A stretch of 43,647 bases of DNA from contig NZ_FNEJ01000032.1 in the NCBI RefSeq assembly GCF_900100085.1, forward strand, positions 1-43,647, given 5' to 3'. Of the stretch, positions 1 through 9,900 are shown one piece after another; within the stretch, counting starts at the first letter, position 1, and every line of letters begins with the position of its first letter. The notes under the pieces were generated by a model. It was not told where the DNA came from. It saw nothing but the letters and a program-made list of their open reading frames with translations, and searched no databases. This DNA is from Salipiger marinus. Lineage in GTDB: Bacteria > Pseudomonadota > Alphaproteobacteria > Rhodobacterales > Rhodobacteraceae. Position numbers and translations under genes: made by a program.

Positions 1-98
1 CCTCCATCGCAAACGGACGGCACCTGCCGCCCCGCGATCAGAATACAGGCTGATCCGACTGGGCCGTGCCGGTGAAAAAGACATGCGGTCTTACGGCC

Positions 99-123
99 GT
101 TGAATGAAAGTCGTTGAATGAAA
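99..123. repeat. Short direct repeat, two copies
   Basis: The 11-mer GTTGAATGAAA occurs at 99-109 and again at 113-123 (12 bases if the preceding C is counted), separated by three bases. It lies in apparently non-coding DNA beside an insertion-sequence relic. No function can be assigned. Bases 1-212 otherwise show no gene I can support. Confidence 0.5.
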
Positions 124-212
124 ACTGGGTCGAGGGAGCAATAGCCGTGGCACACGCTGCTGCCACTGGACGACTGCCTCTCCGCCCTTCAGCCTTCGAT
201 CCCGCACCTGCT

Positions 213-493
213 CAGCGCTTCATCGGTGCCTGTGATCTGGCCCCTTGAGTTTCTCGATCATAACAAGAGTCTGCCAGTTTGTGATATGATCCGGGCAAAC
301 ATACCCTTGTCGTTCCAGCGCTTCCAGCGGCTGTAGAGCGTCCTGTGCGGACGGTAACGTTTGGGCGCGTCGCATTAGTGTAAAAATTTAATATAATTAG
401 TATTATCCTTGGTAGAATACGCCGGTTATCGACGCAGGGCTTTGGATAAAAGAACTCAAGACGCACCATCTGCGTGTCTTTCAGCCAGACCAA
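213..493 (-). pseudogene. IS5-family (IS427-like) transposase remnant
   Basis: The minus strand encodes recognisable pieces of the N-terminal part of an IS5-family transposase in two frames. The first piece runs from 493 to about 385 and resembles the usual start (LKDTQMVRLEFFYPK, then VDNRRILPRII). The second piece, 371-288, lies in a different frame and reads DAPKRYRPHRTLYSRWKRW followed by NDKGMFARI, a signature stretch of this family. Between them is an AT-rich scrambled patch where the usual NRNGLRWR stretch should be. The DDE catalytic residues lie further downstream and are not recognisable. It is a dead relic with no visible terminal repeats. The family call rests on motif recognition. 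Confidence 0.75.
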
Positions 494-564
494 ATTACAG
501 ATTTCACCGCTCGATGGTCGAGCGGTGAACCAGATCTTTATGACATGATCAATGTGTCCTGACC

Positions 565-849
565 CTAGGTCTCTTTATCTGCTGTCTCTTCCGTAGCGGG
601 CTCAGCGCCTTCTTCGTTCTGCTCATCGGCGAAGGCTTTTGCAACGGCGACTGGGTTCTTGATCTGGCCTGCAGCGATCTGGTTCAGGATCGCAATGGCC
701 AGCTTGCCCTTCTTCTTGTTCAGGGCGCGAGGTTCAGTCCCACTGGAAATCTTGGACATCCGGCGCTTGACCGACTTGGCGGTCAAGTTCAGAGATTTTT
801 GAGTGCGGGCGCTCAGGGGCGCAGCGGTGTCGTGGGGGGTGTCGGACAT
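565..849 (-). CDS. Small charged hypothetical protein
   Basis: This is a 94-residue protein of unknown function. I chose the ATG at 849 because a purine-rich GAAAGG lies about 8 bases upstream; the longer frame to 978 would add an unlikely low-complexity leader. The protein is basic in its middle (KSVKRRMSK, RALNKKKGKLA) and very acidic at its C terminus (many Glu, ending ETADKET). No membrane segment, signal peptide or Cys/His metal site is visible. The charge layout would suit a small nucleic-acid- or protein-binding factor, but that is speculation. It stands alone between an IS relic and a divergent low-GC gene. Confidence 0.55.
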   Translation of the reverse strand: MSDTPHDTAAPLSARTQKSLNLTAKSVKRRMSKISSGTEPRALNKKKGKLAIAILNQIAAGQIKNPVAVAKAFADEQNEEGAEPATEETADKET

Positions 850-1054
850 GGTGATACCTTTCATCGTATCTGATCGACATCTCCGGCGGGAGGTCCGTCC
901 GGGGTTGCATAGGGGTGTGGACCCGATGAGGCACACCAGCAACGGGGCAACAATATTTTGGATCAAGAAATTTTTCAAGCGGCCTGTTGGCTTGATCTTA
1001 TTTATAGTGGTGCTCTACGCAGGATGACCCTGTGCTTGAATATCGTGTGGCTTC

Positions 1055-1070
1055 AAGGAGTGCCATTTTG
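1055..1070 (+). promoter_or_regulatory. Ribosome binding site deciding a TTG start
   Basis: AAGGAG at 1055-1060 is followed after seven bases by TTG at 1068. This is a much better initiation context than the GTG at 1032, which has no purine-rich sequence ahead of it. It argues that the downstream SGNH-like gene starts at TTG 1068. Confidence 0.6.
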
Positions 1071-1859
1071 ACCAAGGGCAATATTCTTCCTATCTCTATT
1101 TGTGTGTTTGGGGATTCCCACTCACATCATATCCTACCCAAGGCAGGATCTATGTCCGATAGAATTGGCATAAACAGAAAATATTTTTCAATCGTGGGGC
1201 AAGCCATTCCTGCGGCTTCGATTGCTGGGTTCAGACCTAAAGCTTCAACGCTTAAAACCAAAGAGATTATTCGAGCAGCTCTACCCAACGTCAAGCATCT
1301 GGTGCTGGGGTTTGGTCAGGTCGACTTGGAGTTGGGGTATTATTATCGCAAGGTAGTGAAAAATGATACCGATCTAACTCCTGGGGAATATGTAGACTGG
1401 CTCTCGGGCATTTATCTTGAATTTATTAAATCATTGAATTTCCCTGGAGATCATCTTGCGATCAAAGGTTGCCACCTGACCGTTCTGTCACACCGTAACT
1501 TCACGAGAAAGTACGTCCAGAGGATCATAAAAACAGGAGATTCTTCTGAAGAAGATGTTGAGTTATTTTCCAGTCGACTTGATTCCCATATACTTGGGGA
1601 AAGGCAGATGAATAAGATGTTGATGGATTTTAACGAGAGAATGCGATTGGAATCTCAGGCTGGACTATTTCGCTATTTTGATATAAATAATGCGGTGGGG
1701 TATCAAAAAACTCCGTCTTCTCCCCGCTCTCTTAAGCCACAGTTTGCGCCTGCAATTTTTGATCATCATCTGGCGGATAGCCTTGGTTTGCGCCGAATAT
1801 ATGCGCGATCTTTGCTGAGGGTATTCGACCTTCCTTATGAACATTATATGCGTAACTAA
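1068..1859 (+). CDS. SGNH/GDSL-hydrolase-like protein
   Basis: This protein of about 263 residues opens with an SGNH block-I-like motif, FGDSHSH (Ser near residue 17). A possible block III follows (GFGQVD), and a His-containing FDHHLADSLG near the C terminus could supply the catalytic His. Such proteins are often glycan or lipid esterases or O-acyltransferase partners; the substrate here is unknown. No signal peptide is obvious. The gene is clearly AT-richer than its surroundings and uses codons avoided by its neighbours, so recent acquisition is likely. It lies just outside a glycosyltransferase locus that contains other SGNH/GSCFA proteins, which suggests a glycan-modifying role. A catalytically inactive binding protein is possible. 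The start is chosen from the AAGGAG seven bases upstream. Confidence 0.65.
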   Translation: MTKGNILPISICVFGDSHSHHILPKAGSMSDRIGINRKYFSIVGQAIPAASIAGFRPKASTLKTKEIIRAALPNVKHLVLGFGQVDLELGYYYRKVVKNDTDLTPGEYVDWLSGIYLEFIKSLNFPGDHLAIKGCHLTVLSHRNFTRKYVQRIIKTGDSSEEDVELFSSRLDSHILGERQMNKMLMDFNERMRLESQAGLFRYFDINNAVGYQKTPSSPRSLKPQFAPAIFDHHLADSLGLRRIYARSLLRVFDLPYEHYMRN

Positions 1860-1895
1860 TTTATCATATGATGGCGTAACGTATGCAAATATCGC

Positions 1896-1930
1896 AACCC
1901 AACCTCAGAATCAATGGCTGAGGTTGGGTT
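1896..1930. terminator. Strong 13-bp hairpin between convergent genes
   Basis: AACCCAACCTCAG at 1896-1908 pairs perfectly with CTGAGGTTGGGTT at 1918-1930 across a nine-base loop. It sits 37 bases after the SGNH-like gene and before the convergent glycosyltransferase gene, so it probably works as a bidirectional terminator. No long U-run follows directly. An AT-rich stretch lies at about 1961-1991. The rest of 1860-2109 holds no gene I can support. Confidence 0.65.
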
Positions 1931-2109
1931 AATGAAGGAAGGGTTTCTTACCATCTTATGAGGTATCTTTTTTATAACTTTTTATTTGAATAGTTGACGA
2001 CAAGGGTGTCGCCGCCCTGTGTGTAATGCAGCTTGTGGTGACCAAGATCGCGGATGGAATCCGCAGCGCAGCATGTCGTGTCGTTAAACGATACCACTAT
2101 AGCACAAGG

Positions 2110-2907
2110 TCACTCCCGGCGGGCCAGCCCCGCCAGATCGAAATCGAAACGGCTCTTGAAGTAGTTCTGCAGCTCGCCCACGGCGACGTCATTGCCGCCG
2201 CCCTTGTTGAAGTTGAGATAGAGCGAGCTCTCGTAATCGGTCTCGTCGAAAGTGCCGGCCTTGTAATCGACATTGATCACGTTGACCGCGATCCGGTTCA
2301 GCGACAGATGCCAGCGGAACCACAGATCATCCACCGTGGGGGCGATGCGCAGGGCATCGGCCACGTTCAGCACGTTCACCGGGAAAAACGCGGTGTTGTA
2401 AAGGATGCCGTCCTTGCCGGTGGGCAGGATCAGCATGCTGGGATTCTGTTCGATCCGGGTGCGCATCCAGCTGCGATAGGGGGCGATCTTGTCCTCGCGC
2501 ACGTTGATGCGGTGGCCGCGATAGCCGATCACGCAGCGATAGGTGTGATAGGCCGCGACCAGCCCTTCCAGCCAGTCGGGCGGATAGATCGTGTCATCAT
2601 CCACCGTCACCACCAGCTTGGAGCTGCCCCAATTGGCGCGCAGATAGGGCAGCAGCTTGCGATAGGGCCCCCAGTTCGGACAGAACTGGATTTTCAGCCG
2701 CCCCGCCGCCTCGCGCTGTAGCTGCTGGATGTCCTCCGGCAGCTCGGTCACGCCCTTGTCGAGCAGGTAAGGCTCGCGCGAGAGATAGAGATGGATGCAC
2801 AGGTTGGCGTAATTCTGGTCCAGCAGCGAGCGCAGCGTCTGGCCCAGCGTGGCCATGCGCGAGCTCATCGAGGTCATCGAAATGTCGATGGTGCCGTAAT
2901 CTGTCAT
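2110..2907 (-). CDS. Glycosyltransferase with DDD motif (GT2-like)
   Basis: This 265-residue protein carries VTVDDDTIYPPDWLE (DDD about residues 103-105), the metal and nucleotide-sugar site of GT-A glycosyltransferases. The preceding NWGPYRKLLPYL is also typical of a glycosyltransferase subgroup from surface-polysaccharide loci. It is probably cytosolic, acting on a lipid-linked or polysaccharide acceptor; donor and linkage cannot be read from the sequence. I chose the ATG at 2907 because it overlaps the stop of the upstream giant glycosyltransferase (2912-2914) to within a few bases, which indicates translational coupling. The longer frame extends only into antisense of that gene. It is the last gene of a two-gene minus-strand operon. 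Confidence 0.8.
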   Translation of the reverse strand: MTDYGTIDISMTSMSSRMATLGQTLRSLLDQNYANLCIHLYLSREPYLLDKGVTELPEDIQQLQREAAGRLKIQFCPNWGPYRKLLPYLRANWGSSKLVVTVDDDTIYPPDWLEGLVAAYHTYRCVIGYRGHRINVREDKIAPYRSWMRTRIEQNPSMLILPTGKDGILYNTAFFPVNVLNVADALRIAPTVDDLWFRWHLSLNRIAVNVINVDYKAGTFDETDYESSLYLNFNKGGGNDVAVGELQNYFKSRFDFDLAGLARRE

Positions 2908-2911
2908 GTCT

Positions 2912-5900
2912 TCAAACCCCTTGGGTCGGGCGCAGGGCAAGCGGCACCGCGATGGCATGTTCGGGGGCAAGCGCCTGCCCGTCGCGGCGCAGGTTGCGCA
3001 GGCTGCGCCGCCCGCTGATATTGGTACGGAACAGCTGCAGATATTCCATCTTCTCGCTCTTGGTCTTCTGCGACAGGGTGGCGGAATCCGCAAAACACAG
3101 CATCATCGGCAGAGCCAGTTCGGTCAGGGCGTGGTTGCCGTAATATGCGCGCAGCCGTTCGCGCATCTCCACATCCCCGCGAGAGCGCACCTGCGCAAAA
3201 AGCCCCACCGCGTCGAACGCCTCGCGCCGGAACATCGAGGTCATCGGCCCGTCGCCCAGAATGGTGAATTCCGCCTCCATCTGGATGCGGCCATGGCGGT
3301 CGATGCGGATATGCGGGGTGGTGACCATCTGCGTGACGGGGCTTTGCGCAAAGGCCGCGATCTGGGTGGCGAAGCGGTCGGGATGCGACCAGTCATCGGC
3401 ATCCTGAATCGCCACGAACGCGCCGGAGGCGGCGGCGATGGCGCGGTTGCGCCCCATATAGGGCCCGGAATTGACCGGCATCCGCAGATAGCTGACGCGG
3501 GGGTCGCCCTCCACGGCGGCGCGGATCTCGGCGCTGTTCTCCGGCTCGGAGGCGTCGTCGACCACAAACACCTCGATATTGCCATGCGACTGCTCCAGCA
3601 CCGAGGCCAGCGACAGCTTCAGCAGCGGGATGTCGGCATTATAGGCCGAGATGATGACGCTGACCTTGGGCCCGTCCCGGTGCTGCGCGCTGCCCGCGCA
3701 GGCGGTGGCGGCATGGGCAAAGACCTCTGCCGCACTGCGGCCCTCGATGCGCAGCGGCGCCGTGCCGCTGCCCTCGAAGCGCCGGGCCAGCATGGCGTTC
3801 AGCGGCCCGTTATCGCCCAGCACGTTCTTGCAGATCACGTCCAGATCGGTGTCATCCTCCAGCAGCCGCGCCTCGCGCAGCTCCTCGAGCACGGCGCGGT
3901 CGGAAAACAGCGCCCCCATCAGCTTGTTGCCATAGACGCCCGACAGCTGCGGCAGGGCGGCGCCGGTGATCGGCAGCGCCATGTCATGCAGTTCGTTGGA
4001 ATGGCTGCGCAGCGAATCCATCCACGGGATGAACTCCACGTTGCGGGTGCGGTCGGGGTCGCGGATCATCGCCAGCAGCCGGTCGCGGTCGCCCTCCACC
4101 AGCGCGTTCTTGAAGCTGTCCTTGAAATCCAGCGTCCCGGCGATGGCCTGCAGCACCGGCTCGCCCACCAGCGCGCGGACCGTGGGCAGCACGTCGGAAT
4201 AGAGCAGCTTCTGGAAGAACCGCAGGAATCCCACATCCTGCAGCAGGTCGGATCCGGTCCGGGCCAGATGCGCCAGATGCTGGGTCATCAGCTCGACCGA
4301 GCCGTAGCGGCGGATGCATTCGCCGAACCGGTACTGCGCGCGCTTGGTCTGTTCGGTGTCGGCGGCGGCAAAGGCAAGGGCGGCATGCACCACGGGCAGC
4401 GGCAGGCAGCTGGCCAGCAGTTCGAACAGCGGCACGATGTGATGGTGGCTGGCCCGGGCGATGTCGCCCGCGCAGACCGCCAGCCGTGCCGCGATCTCGT
4501 CGCAGGAGGCGACCTGCCGGGCCAGACCCAGAAAGGCGCGCAGGCTGCCCTCTTCCATGCGCAGCAGCAGCTGCGGCTGGCCGGAGGCGCTGCGGGCAAA
4601 GGCGTCGATGGCGGTGGTCAGATGCGGGGTGTCGCCCGCCCGTTCCAGAGCGGCCATCACCAGCCCGGCCTGCCGGGGCGAAGGCGCGGCGGCGAACTTG
4701 GCCAGCTGCGTTTCCAGATTGCGGCTGCGCTGCACGATGGCGCCGATCAGCGGCGCCACCGGCCAGTCGGCGATGGTGGAGCGGCGGGCGAAGAACCGCT
4801 CGTCGATCTGCCCGGTCAGGAAGGCCGCCTCGTGATCGGTCTCGGTCAGGGGCATGGTATTGACGCTGCGTTCCAGCCCCACCAGCAGGTCGGGGGCCAG
4901 CGCCGTGCCCGCGCCGCCGCGCACGATCAGCCCCTCGGGCCAGAGCAGCAGACCGGCGATGGCGTGCGGCGCGCCGGGCTGGTCGAGCTTCAGCGCCAGA
5001 GCCAGCGGCAGGGTCACCAGATCGGCCAGCGCCATCAGCGTCAGCCCCTCGCCCGGCTTGGGATCGATGGAAAAGGTCGAGCTTTCGCCATTGTAGCTCA
5101 GCGCCACCGGGGTCACCGGATAGCGCCCGCCCCGGCCCCAGTAATTCTGCACCGAGGCGATCAGGTAATCCTCCTGCAGCGGGGTGCGGCGCCCGATGCA
5201 GACCACCGGCTTCTGCAGCAGGGCGGGGCCTGCCTCGGCGAAGCGTTCCAGCAGCGCCGCGCGTCCCTCGACGATCAGGCAGTGATCGGTGTTCAGATAG
5301 GGCTCCACCTCTGCGGTGGGATCGAGCCGCAGCAGGATGGCAAAGGCGTCTTCGGGCCGGACCCCGGCGCTGGCCACGGCCTGCTGTGGCAGCACCTGCT
5401 GGGAAATCCGTGCCAGTTCCAGACTGTCGGGCTGCGCGGGCGCCTTCTGCGGGCCGCGCCGGACCTGCCCTGCCACATCGGTCATCGCCACATCGGTATA
5501 ACCTTCGATTCGGGAGGCCCAGGAGGAGGTGTCGGTGCTGCGCGACAGCGTCAATTCAAGCGCCACAGGGCTGCCCGCAGGCGCCGCACAGCGCAGATAG
5601 CCCAGCAGCAGCGGCGAGACCGGCAGATCGGCGGGCAGGGTCAGCACCGTCTCTGCGGGGGCGGGCGTCTCGGGCTCGGCCGTCTCGCGGGTTTCGGGGC
5701 GGGCGGTCACCAGCCCGCGTTCGGCCATGTCCTCCCAGAACTCCTGCGCGGCGGCGGCGGGCGTGCCCGACAGCACCACCCGCAGGGGCTGCGGCGGATA
5801 GAGCATGATCTCGCCCATGGCGTTCTGCCGGTCGCGCCCGATCAGCGCCAGACTGCGCTGATCCAGCGGATCCAGCGCGCCCACGCCCTTTTCGGCCAGT

Positions 5901-6523
5901 TCCGCCTGCAGAAAGGCGATGCCTGCGGCCAGAGGCAGCCCGGCGGGCAGGGGGGCCGCGCCGCGAAAGCTGGTGGGGGCATCCAGCGCGCCCATCAGGC
6001 AGGGCAGCAGCGGCGCCGTCTCGCCCGAGGCCGCCAGCAGCAGCTCCGCCTCCAGAATGCGCTGCGGATCGGCGGGAAGGCCGCTCAGACGGGTATGGGT
6101 GTCGAGCAGGGTCATCAGCAGGGCCAGATCCTGCGCCTGATCCTCGGAGAGCATCTCCGTCTCGGACTGCATCTCGCGCAGCTTGTAGAGGAAGGGGCGG
6201 TCTGGATCGGCCAGCGGATCGATGAAATCCAGCACCAGCGTGCGGTTTTCCGGAGGGATGCCGTTCTGGAACTGCTGGGGCAGCCGCCCGAGCCGCGTCC
6301 AGAACCGTTTGGACCGCAGGAGCCGGCTGAGAAAGGCATCGATCACCATGCCGGTGGCCAGAAGCCCTTCGACCTTTGTCTCCTCCACGTCGCTCTGCCC
6401 GTGCAGGATCAGCATGTAGTCCCGGATCACCGGGGCAGTCAGGTTTGACTGCAGACTGTGCCGGACCGGTTCGGGATAGGTGGCAATCCGGTCAAGAAAG
6501 GTGGTGGGCAAGGCCTGGCTCAT
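2912..6523 (-). CDS. Giant GT2 glycosyltransferase with long N-terminal region
   Basis: Of its 1203 residues, only the last 250 or so (from about 953) form a clear GT2 domain: KVSVIISAYN, VFVVDDASEPEN, and the metal motif in IQDADDWSHPDRF. The first 170 residues (for example DYMLILHG to LLRSKRFW) resemble the small helical DUF4214-like modules that often precede glycosyltransferases in Rhodobacterales, but that resemblance is loose. Residues about 170-940 match nothing I recognise and contain no second DxD catalytic site that I can identify. No membrane helices are evident. GAGGAA precedes the ATG at 6523. The gene is translationally coupled to the 265-residue glycosyltransferase downstream. 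It probably assembles the glycan encoded by this locus. Confidence 0.85.
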   Translation of the reverse strand: MSQALPTTFLDRIATYPEPVRHSLQSNLTAPVIRDYMLILHGQSDVEETKVEGLLATGMVIDAFLSRLLRSKRFWTRLGRLPQQFQNGIPPENRTLVLDFIDPLADPDRPFLYKLREMQSETEMLSEDQAQDLALLMTLLDTHTRLSGLPADPQRILEAELLLAASGETAPLLPCLMGALDAPTSFRGAAPLPAGLPLAAGIAFLQAELAEKGVGALDPLDQRSLALIGRDRQNAMGEIMLYPPQPLRVVLSGTPAAAAQEFWEDMAERGLVTARPETRETAEPETPAPAETVLTLPADLPVSPLLLGYLRCAAPAGSPVALELTLSRSTDTSSWASRIEGYTDVAMTDVAGQVRRGPQKAPAQPDSLELARISQQVLPQQAVASAGVRPEDAFAILLRLDPTAEVEPYLNTDHCLIVEGRAALLERFAEAGPALLQKPVVCIGRRTPLQEDYLIASVQNYWGRGGRYPVTPVALSYNGESSTFSIDPKPGEGLTLMALADLVTLPLALALKLDQPGAPHAIAGLLLWPEGLIVRGGAGTALAPDLLVGLERSVNTMPLTETDHEAAFLTGQIDERFFARRSTIADWPVAPLIGAIVQRSRNLETQLAKFAAAPSPRQAGLVMAALERAGDTPHLTTAIDAFARSASGQPQLLLRMEEGSLRAFLGLARQVASCDEIAARLAVCAGDIARASHHHIVPLFELLASCLPLPVVHAALAFAAADTEQTKRAQYRFGECIRRYGSVELMTQHLAHLARTGSDLLQDVGFLRFFQKLLYSDVLPTVRALVGEPVLQAIAGTLDFKDSFKNALVEGDRDRLLAMIRDPDRTRNVEFIPWMDSLRSHSNELHDMALPITGAALPQLSGVYGNKLMGALFSDRAVLEELREARLLEDDTDLDVICKNVLGDNGPLNAMLARRFEGSGTAPLRIEGRSAAEVFAHAATACAGSAQHRDGPKVSVIISAYNADIPLLKLSLASVLEQSHGNIEVFVVDDASEPENSAEIRAAVEGDPRVSYLRMPVNSGPYMGRNRAIAAASGAFVAIQDADDWSHPDRFATQIAAFAQSPVTQMVTTPHIRIDRHGRIQMEAEFTILGDGPMTSMFRREAFDAVGLFAQVRSRGDVEMRERLRAYYGNHALTELALPMMLCFADSATLSQKTKSEKMEYLQLFRTNISGRRSLRNLRRDGQALAPEHAIAVPLALRPTQGV

Positions 6524-6917
6524 AAATCTGGTTCCTCAATACTACGCCTTCAAGCAGCACAGTTTCCTCGTGGTTTCAAGCGCGGCGGAGCCTCGGATCA
6601 GCCTGCCCGCCTCTGGTGTCTGTGGTTTTGGTGGCACGATGCGCGGGGCTTCGCCAGAGGGCTCCGGTCCGACGGGCGGAGCCCCGCCGGAACCGGGCAC
6701 AAGACCCGATGCCGACCTCCCGACCGGCCTGCAAAAAAGCTTGTCCGGAATGTGACATTTCGAAAATATAGATTTGAACGGACTCGTTCCCGTCGATTTT
6801 GAGTATATCACCACGAAGAATTAACCCATCCTGGCAACACTCCCGGTGCCGATGGAGCGCCGCACTCGTGCCGTTATGCCTTGGCGGGCATGCTTAAAAA
6901 GTAAGATCGAGAGAGAT
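6524..6917. promoter_or_regulatory. Divergent intergenic region, 394 bases
   Basis: This region separates the minus-strand glycosyltransferase operon from the plus-strand RTX gene, so it must hold promoters in both directions. A candidate plus-strand promoter is TTGTCC at 6741-6746 with an AT-rich -10-like AATATA at about 6765-6770. An 8-bp arm pair (GCGGGGCT near 6641, AGCCCCGC near 6685) could form a long-loop hairpin. No convincing ORF lies inside. Element positions are tentative. Confidence 0.4.
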
Positions 6918-9900
6918 ATGGCAACTTTTTCCCTGACCACCGTGGCCGATCTGGTCGAAGGCACCGCTGATGACGACCTGATCGTCGTGCCGCCCTCCAA
7001 TACCAACCTTGCGGCGGATGACACGATCATCGGCGGGGCCGGGTTCGATACGCTGCGCTTCGACCGCAGCCTTGCGCTGTCGGTGAGCTCTCTCAATCTT
7101 GCCGGTCTCTCGGGGATCGAGGAATTCGACCTGCGCGCCGCCCCCAGCGTGGTGATGTCGCTCGACGATGCCGTCCTGGCCCAGGCGCAGGACGCGACGG
7201 TGCGGCTGAGCTTCGGATCCGGATCGGTGATGCTGGATCTGCGCAGCGTCACCAGCCCGGATGCGGGCACCGTGCTGCTGAACGGCACCGGGCAGGTCGA
7301 TCTGTTCAATGCAGGCCTGCAGCGGGTCGTGGTGGCCAATGGCGTCAATGGCAGCGTTTCGGGCGGTACCGGGCGCGACCTGCTGGAGGGCGGCAATGGC
7401 CGCGACCAGCTGCGCGGCAATGATGGCGATGACGTGCTGTCGGGCGGGCGCGGCAATGACACGCTGTCGGGCGGGGCCGGGCAGGACCGGCTGTCGGGCG
7501 GCGCCGACAATGACCAGATGGACGGCGGCGCGGGCCATGACCTGATCAGCGGCGGCGTGGGCAGCACCCGCGCCACCGGCGGGGCCGGGGCCGACACCTA
7601 TGTGCTGAGCCCGGGCGAGCAGTTGACCGTCACCGATTTCGAGGCGACCAACCCCTATGAGCGCATCGACCTGCGGGCCTTTGCCGGGCTGAGCTTTGCC
7701 GATCTGGGGCTGGCGCAGACCGGCCCCGACCTGCTGGTCTCCCTGTCCGATGGCAGCACCATCACCCTGACCGGCATCAGCCGCGCTGCGGTTTCGGCGG
7801 CAAGTTTCGTCTTTGCCGGGGATGACGTGGCCACCATGGCCGAGGCGCTGAGCGCGCCCGCCGATTTCAGCTTCACCGAAGCCGCCGACCGCTTCACCGG
7901 CGGCCGGGGCAATGACATCTTCGAACTCAGCGGCACCTTTGCCAAGCTCGACGGGGTCGACATCTTCGACGGCGGCGCGGGGATCGACACGCTGCGCATC
8001 TGGGGCGAGGACCGCAACATCGCCTCCAGCCGTCTGGCCGGCATGACCTCGGTGGAGGTGATCGACCTGACCGGCGCCACCGGCGTTTCGGGCCTGTCGC
8101 TGGGGCCGCGCGCGCTCGAAGGCTCCGAAACCGGCTTCCTGCTGGTCCGCCACGGCGCCAGCCCGCTGCTGCTCGACACCGAACGCTTTGCCAGCGCCGA
8201 TCAGGTCGTGGTCGAAGGCACCGGCACCGTCACCCTGCGCGACGTGCCCGGCCAGAAGGTCACCATCTCCGACAGCATCGCGGGCCATGTCCGCGCCGGC
8301 AATGATCCCAGCCTCATTCAGGGCGGCGCGCTTGGCGACACGATCGAGGGCAACGAACGCGAGGACACGCTGTCCGGCGGCGGCGGCGATGACGTGATCA
8401 CCGGCGGGGAAAGCAATGACCTGATCTCCGGCGGCAGCGGCAATGACCGGCTCTCCGGCGATGACGGCAATGACACGATGGTCAGTTCGGGCGGCAATGA
8501 CATGCTGACCGGCGGTCAGGGCAGCGATGCCTTCGTGATCGGGCGCGCAGCGGGCACCACCACGCTGGCCGATTACGAGCGGGACAATGTGGTGGAACGG
8601 GTCGACCTGACCGGCTTTTCCGATCTGACCAGCCGGGCCGACCTGACCTTCACCAATCAGGGCGACAATGTCCGCGTCACGGCGGACGGGCTGTCGCTGG
8701 TGTTTCTGAACACCCAGGCCAGTGATCTGGATGATGGCGATTTCCTGTTTGCCGGGGAAAACCCGCTGGTTTTCAACGTGGATCCTAGCATCGCCATGGC
8801 CGATCTGCAGCAGCTGCTGGACGGGGCGCCTCCGGGGGCCACGATCAATCTGGCGGCGGGCGTCTATTCCATCACCGAAACGCTGCGCATCTCGCGCTCG
8901 GACATCAGCCTTGTCGGCGCCGGAGAGGGGCAGACCATCTTCCGCTCCGACGTGTCGCCGGAAACGCCCGGCCCCACGCTGAAGGTCGAACCGACCGACA
9001 TGCAGATCCGTCTGGGCGTGATCCCCGAGGATATCGCGCTGGGATCCCGCACCGTCACCCTGCCCGACAGCCATGAATTCGCGGTGGGCGACCTGCTTTA
9101 CGTGACCCAGCCCAATGACGCGGAATGGCTGGCGGAAACCGGCAATACCGGCTGGGAGCCGCCGGTCAATCCCGAGGATCAGGTGCGCGACGGCGAGGAT
9201 TATTACCTGCGCGAATTCCGCAGCCGCATCGTCTCCATCGAAAACAACGTGGCCACGCTGGCCGAACCCAGCCCCTATGCCTTCGAAGCGGGGGTGGCGC
9301 TGCTGGCGGAATCCACCTTCCTCAGCAACGTCAATCTCAGCCATTTCACCATCGAAGGCATCTGGGGCAACTCGGATCCGTTCAATTTCGAGGTGACGCT
9401 GGACGCATGGGAAGGCCGCTCGACGCTGGAAATGGACGGGGTGCGCGACAGCCACCTGCAGAACATCAGCATCATCGAACCGGCCAGCCACGCCTTCCGC
9501 TTCCAGCGCATCTATGACGTGACCGGCGACAGCCTGACCGGCGTCGGCGCCCATAACAAGGCGGGCGGCAACGGCTATCACTTCATGCTCTACGAGGCGT
9601 TTTCGAACGATTTCACCAATCTTTCCAGCACCGATGCCCGCCATGCCGTGCTGTTCACCAGCTACAGCGCCGAGCATTACAACAACATCCACCTGCTGTT
9701 CTCCAACCGCGACATCAACTTCCACGGCAGCCCCGATGCGGACAACACCGTGGTGGTCGACGTGATGCGGCAGGATTATCCCGCAGGCTCCACCCCGCAG
9801 TTCGATGCGGTGCAGGGCGGCAGCTTCCCGCTGCACCCCTACTGGACGATCGAGGCCAATGACGTCACCTTCCGCGATGCCATCACCGGCGAGCGCAACG

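Noticed and set aside
2906-6448. Plus-strand frame of 1180 residues antisense to the giant glycosyltransferase
   Set aside because: It is a GC-rich shadow with His/Gln/Arg-rich translation and no domain; the minus-strand frame has clear GT2 motifs and a ribosome site.
7363-7606. Possible CRISPR or minisatellite array
   Set aside because: The periodic DNA comes from the protein-level RTX repeats; units are 27 bases, diverged and in frame, with no spacers.
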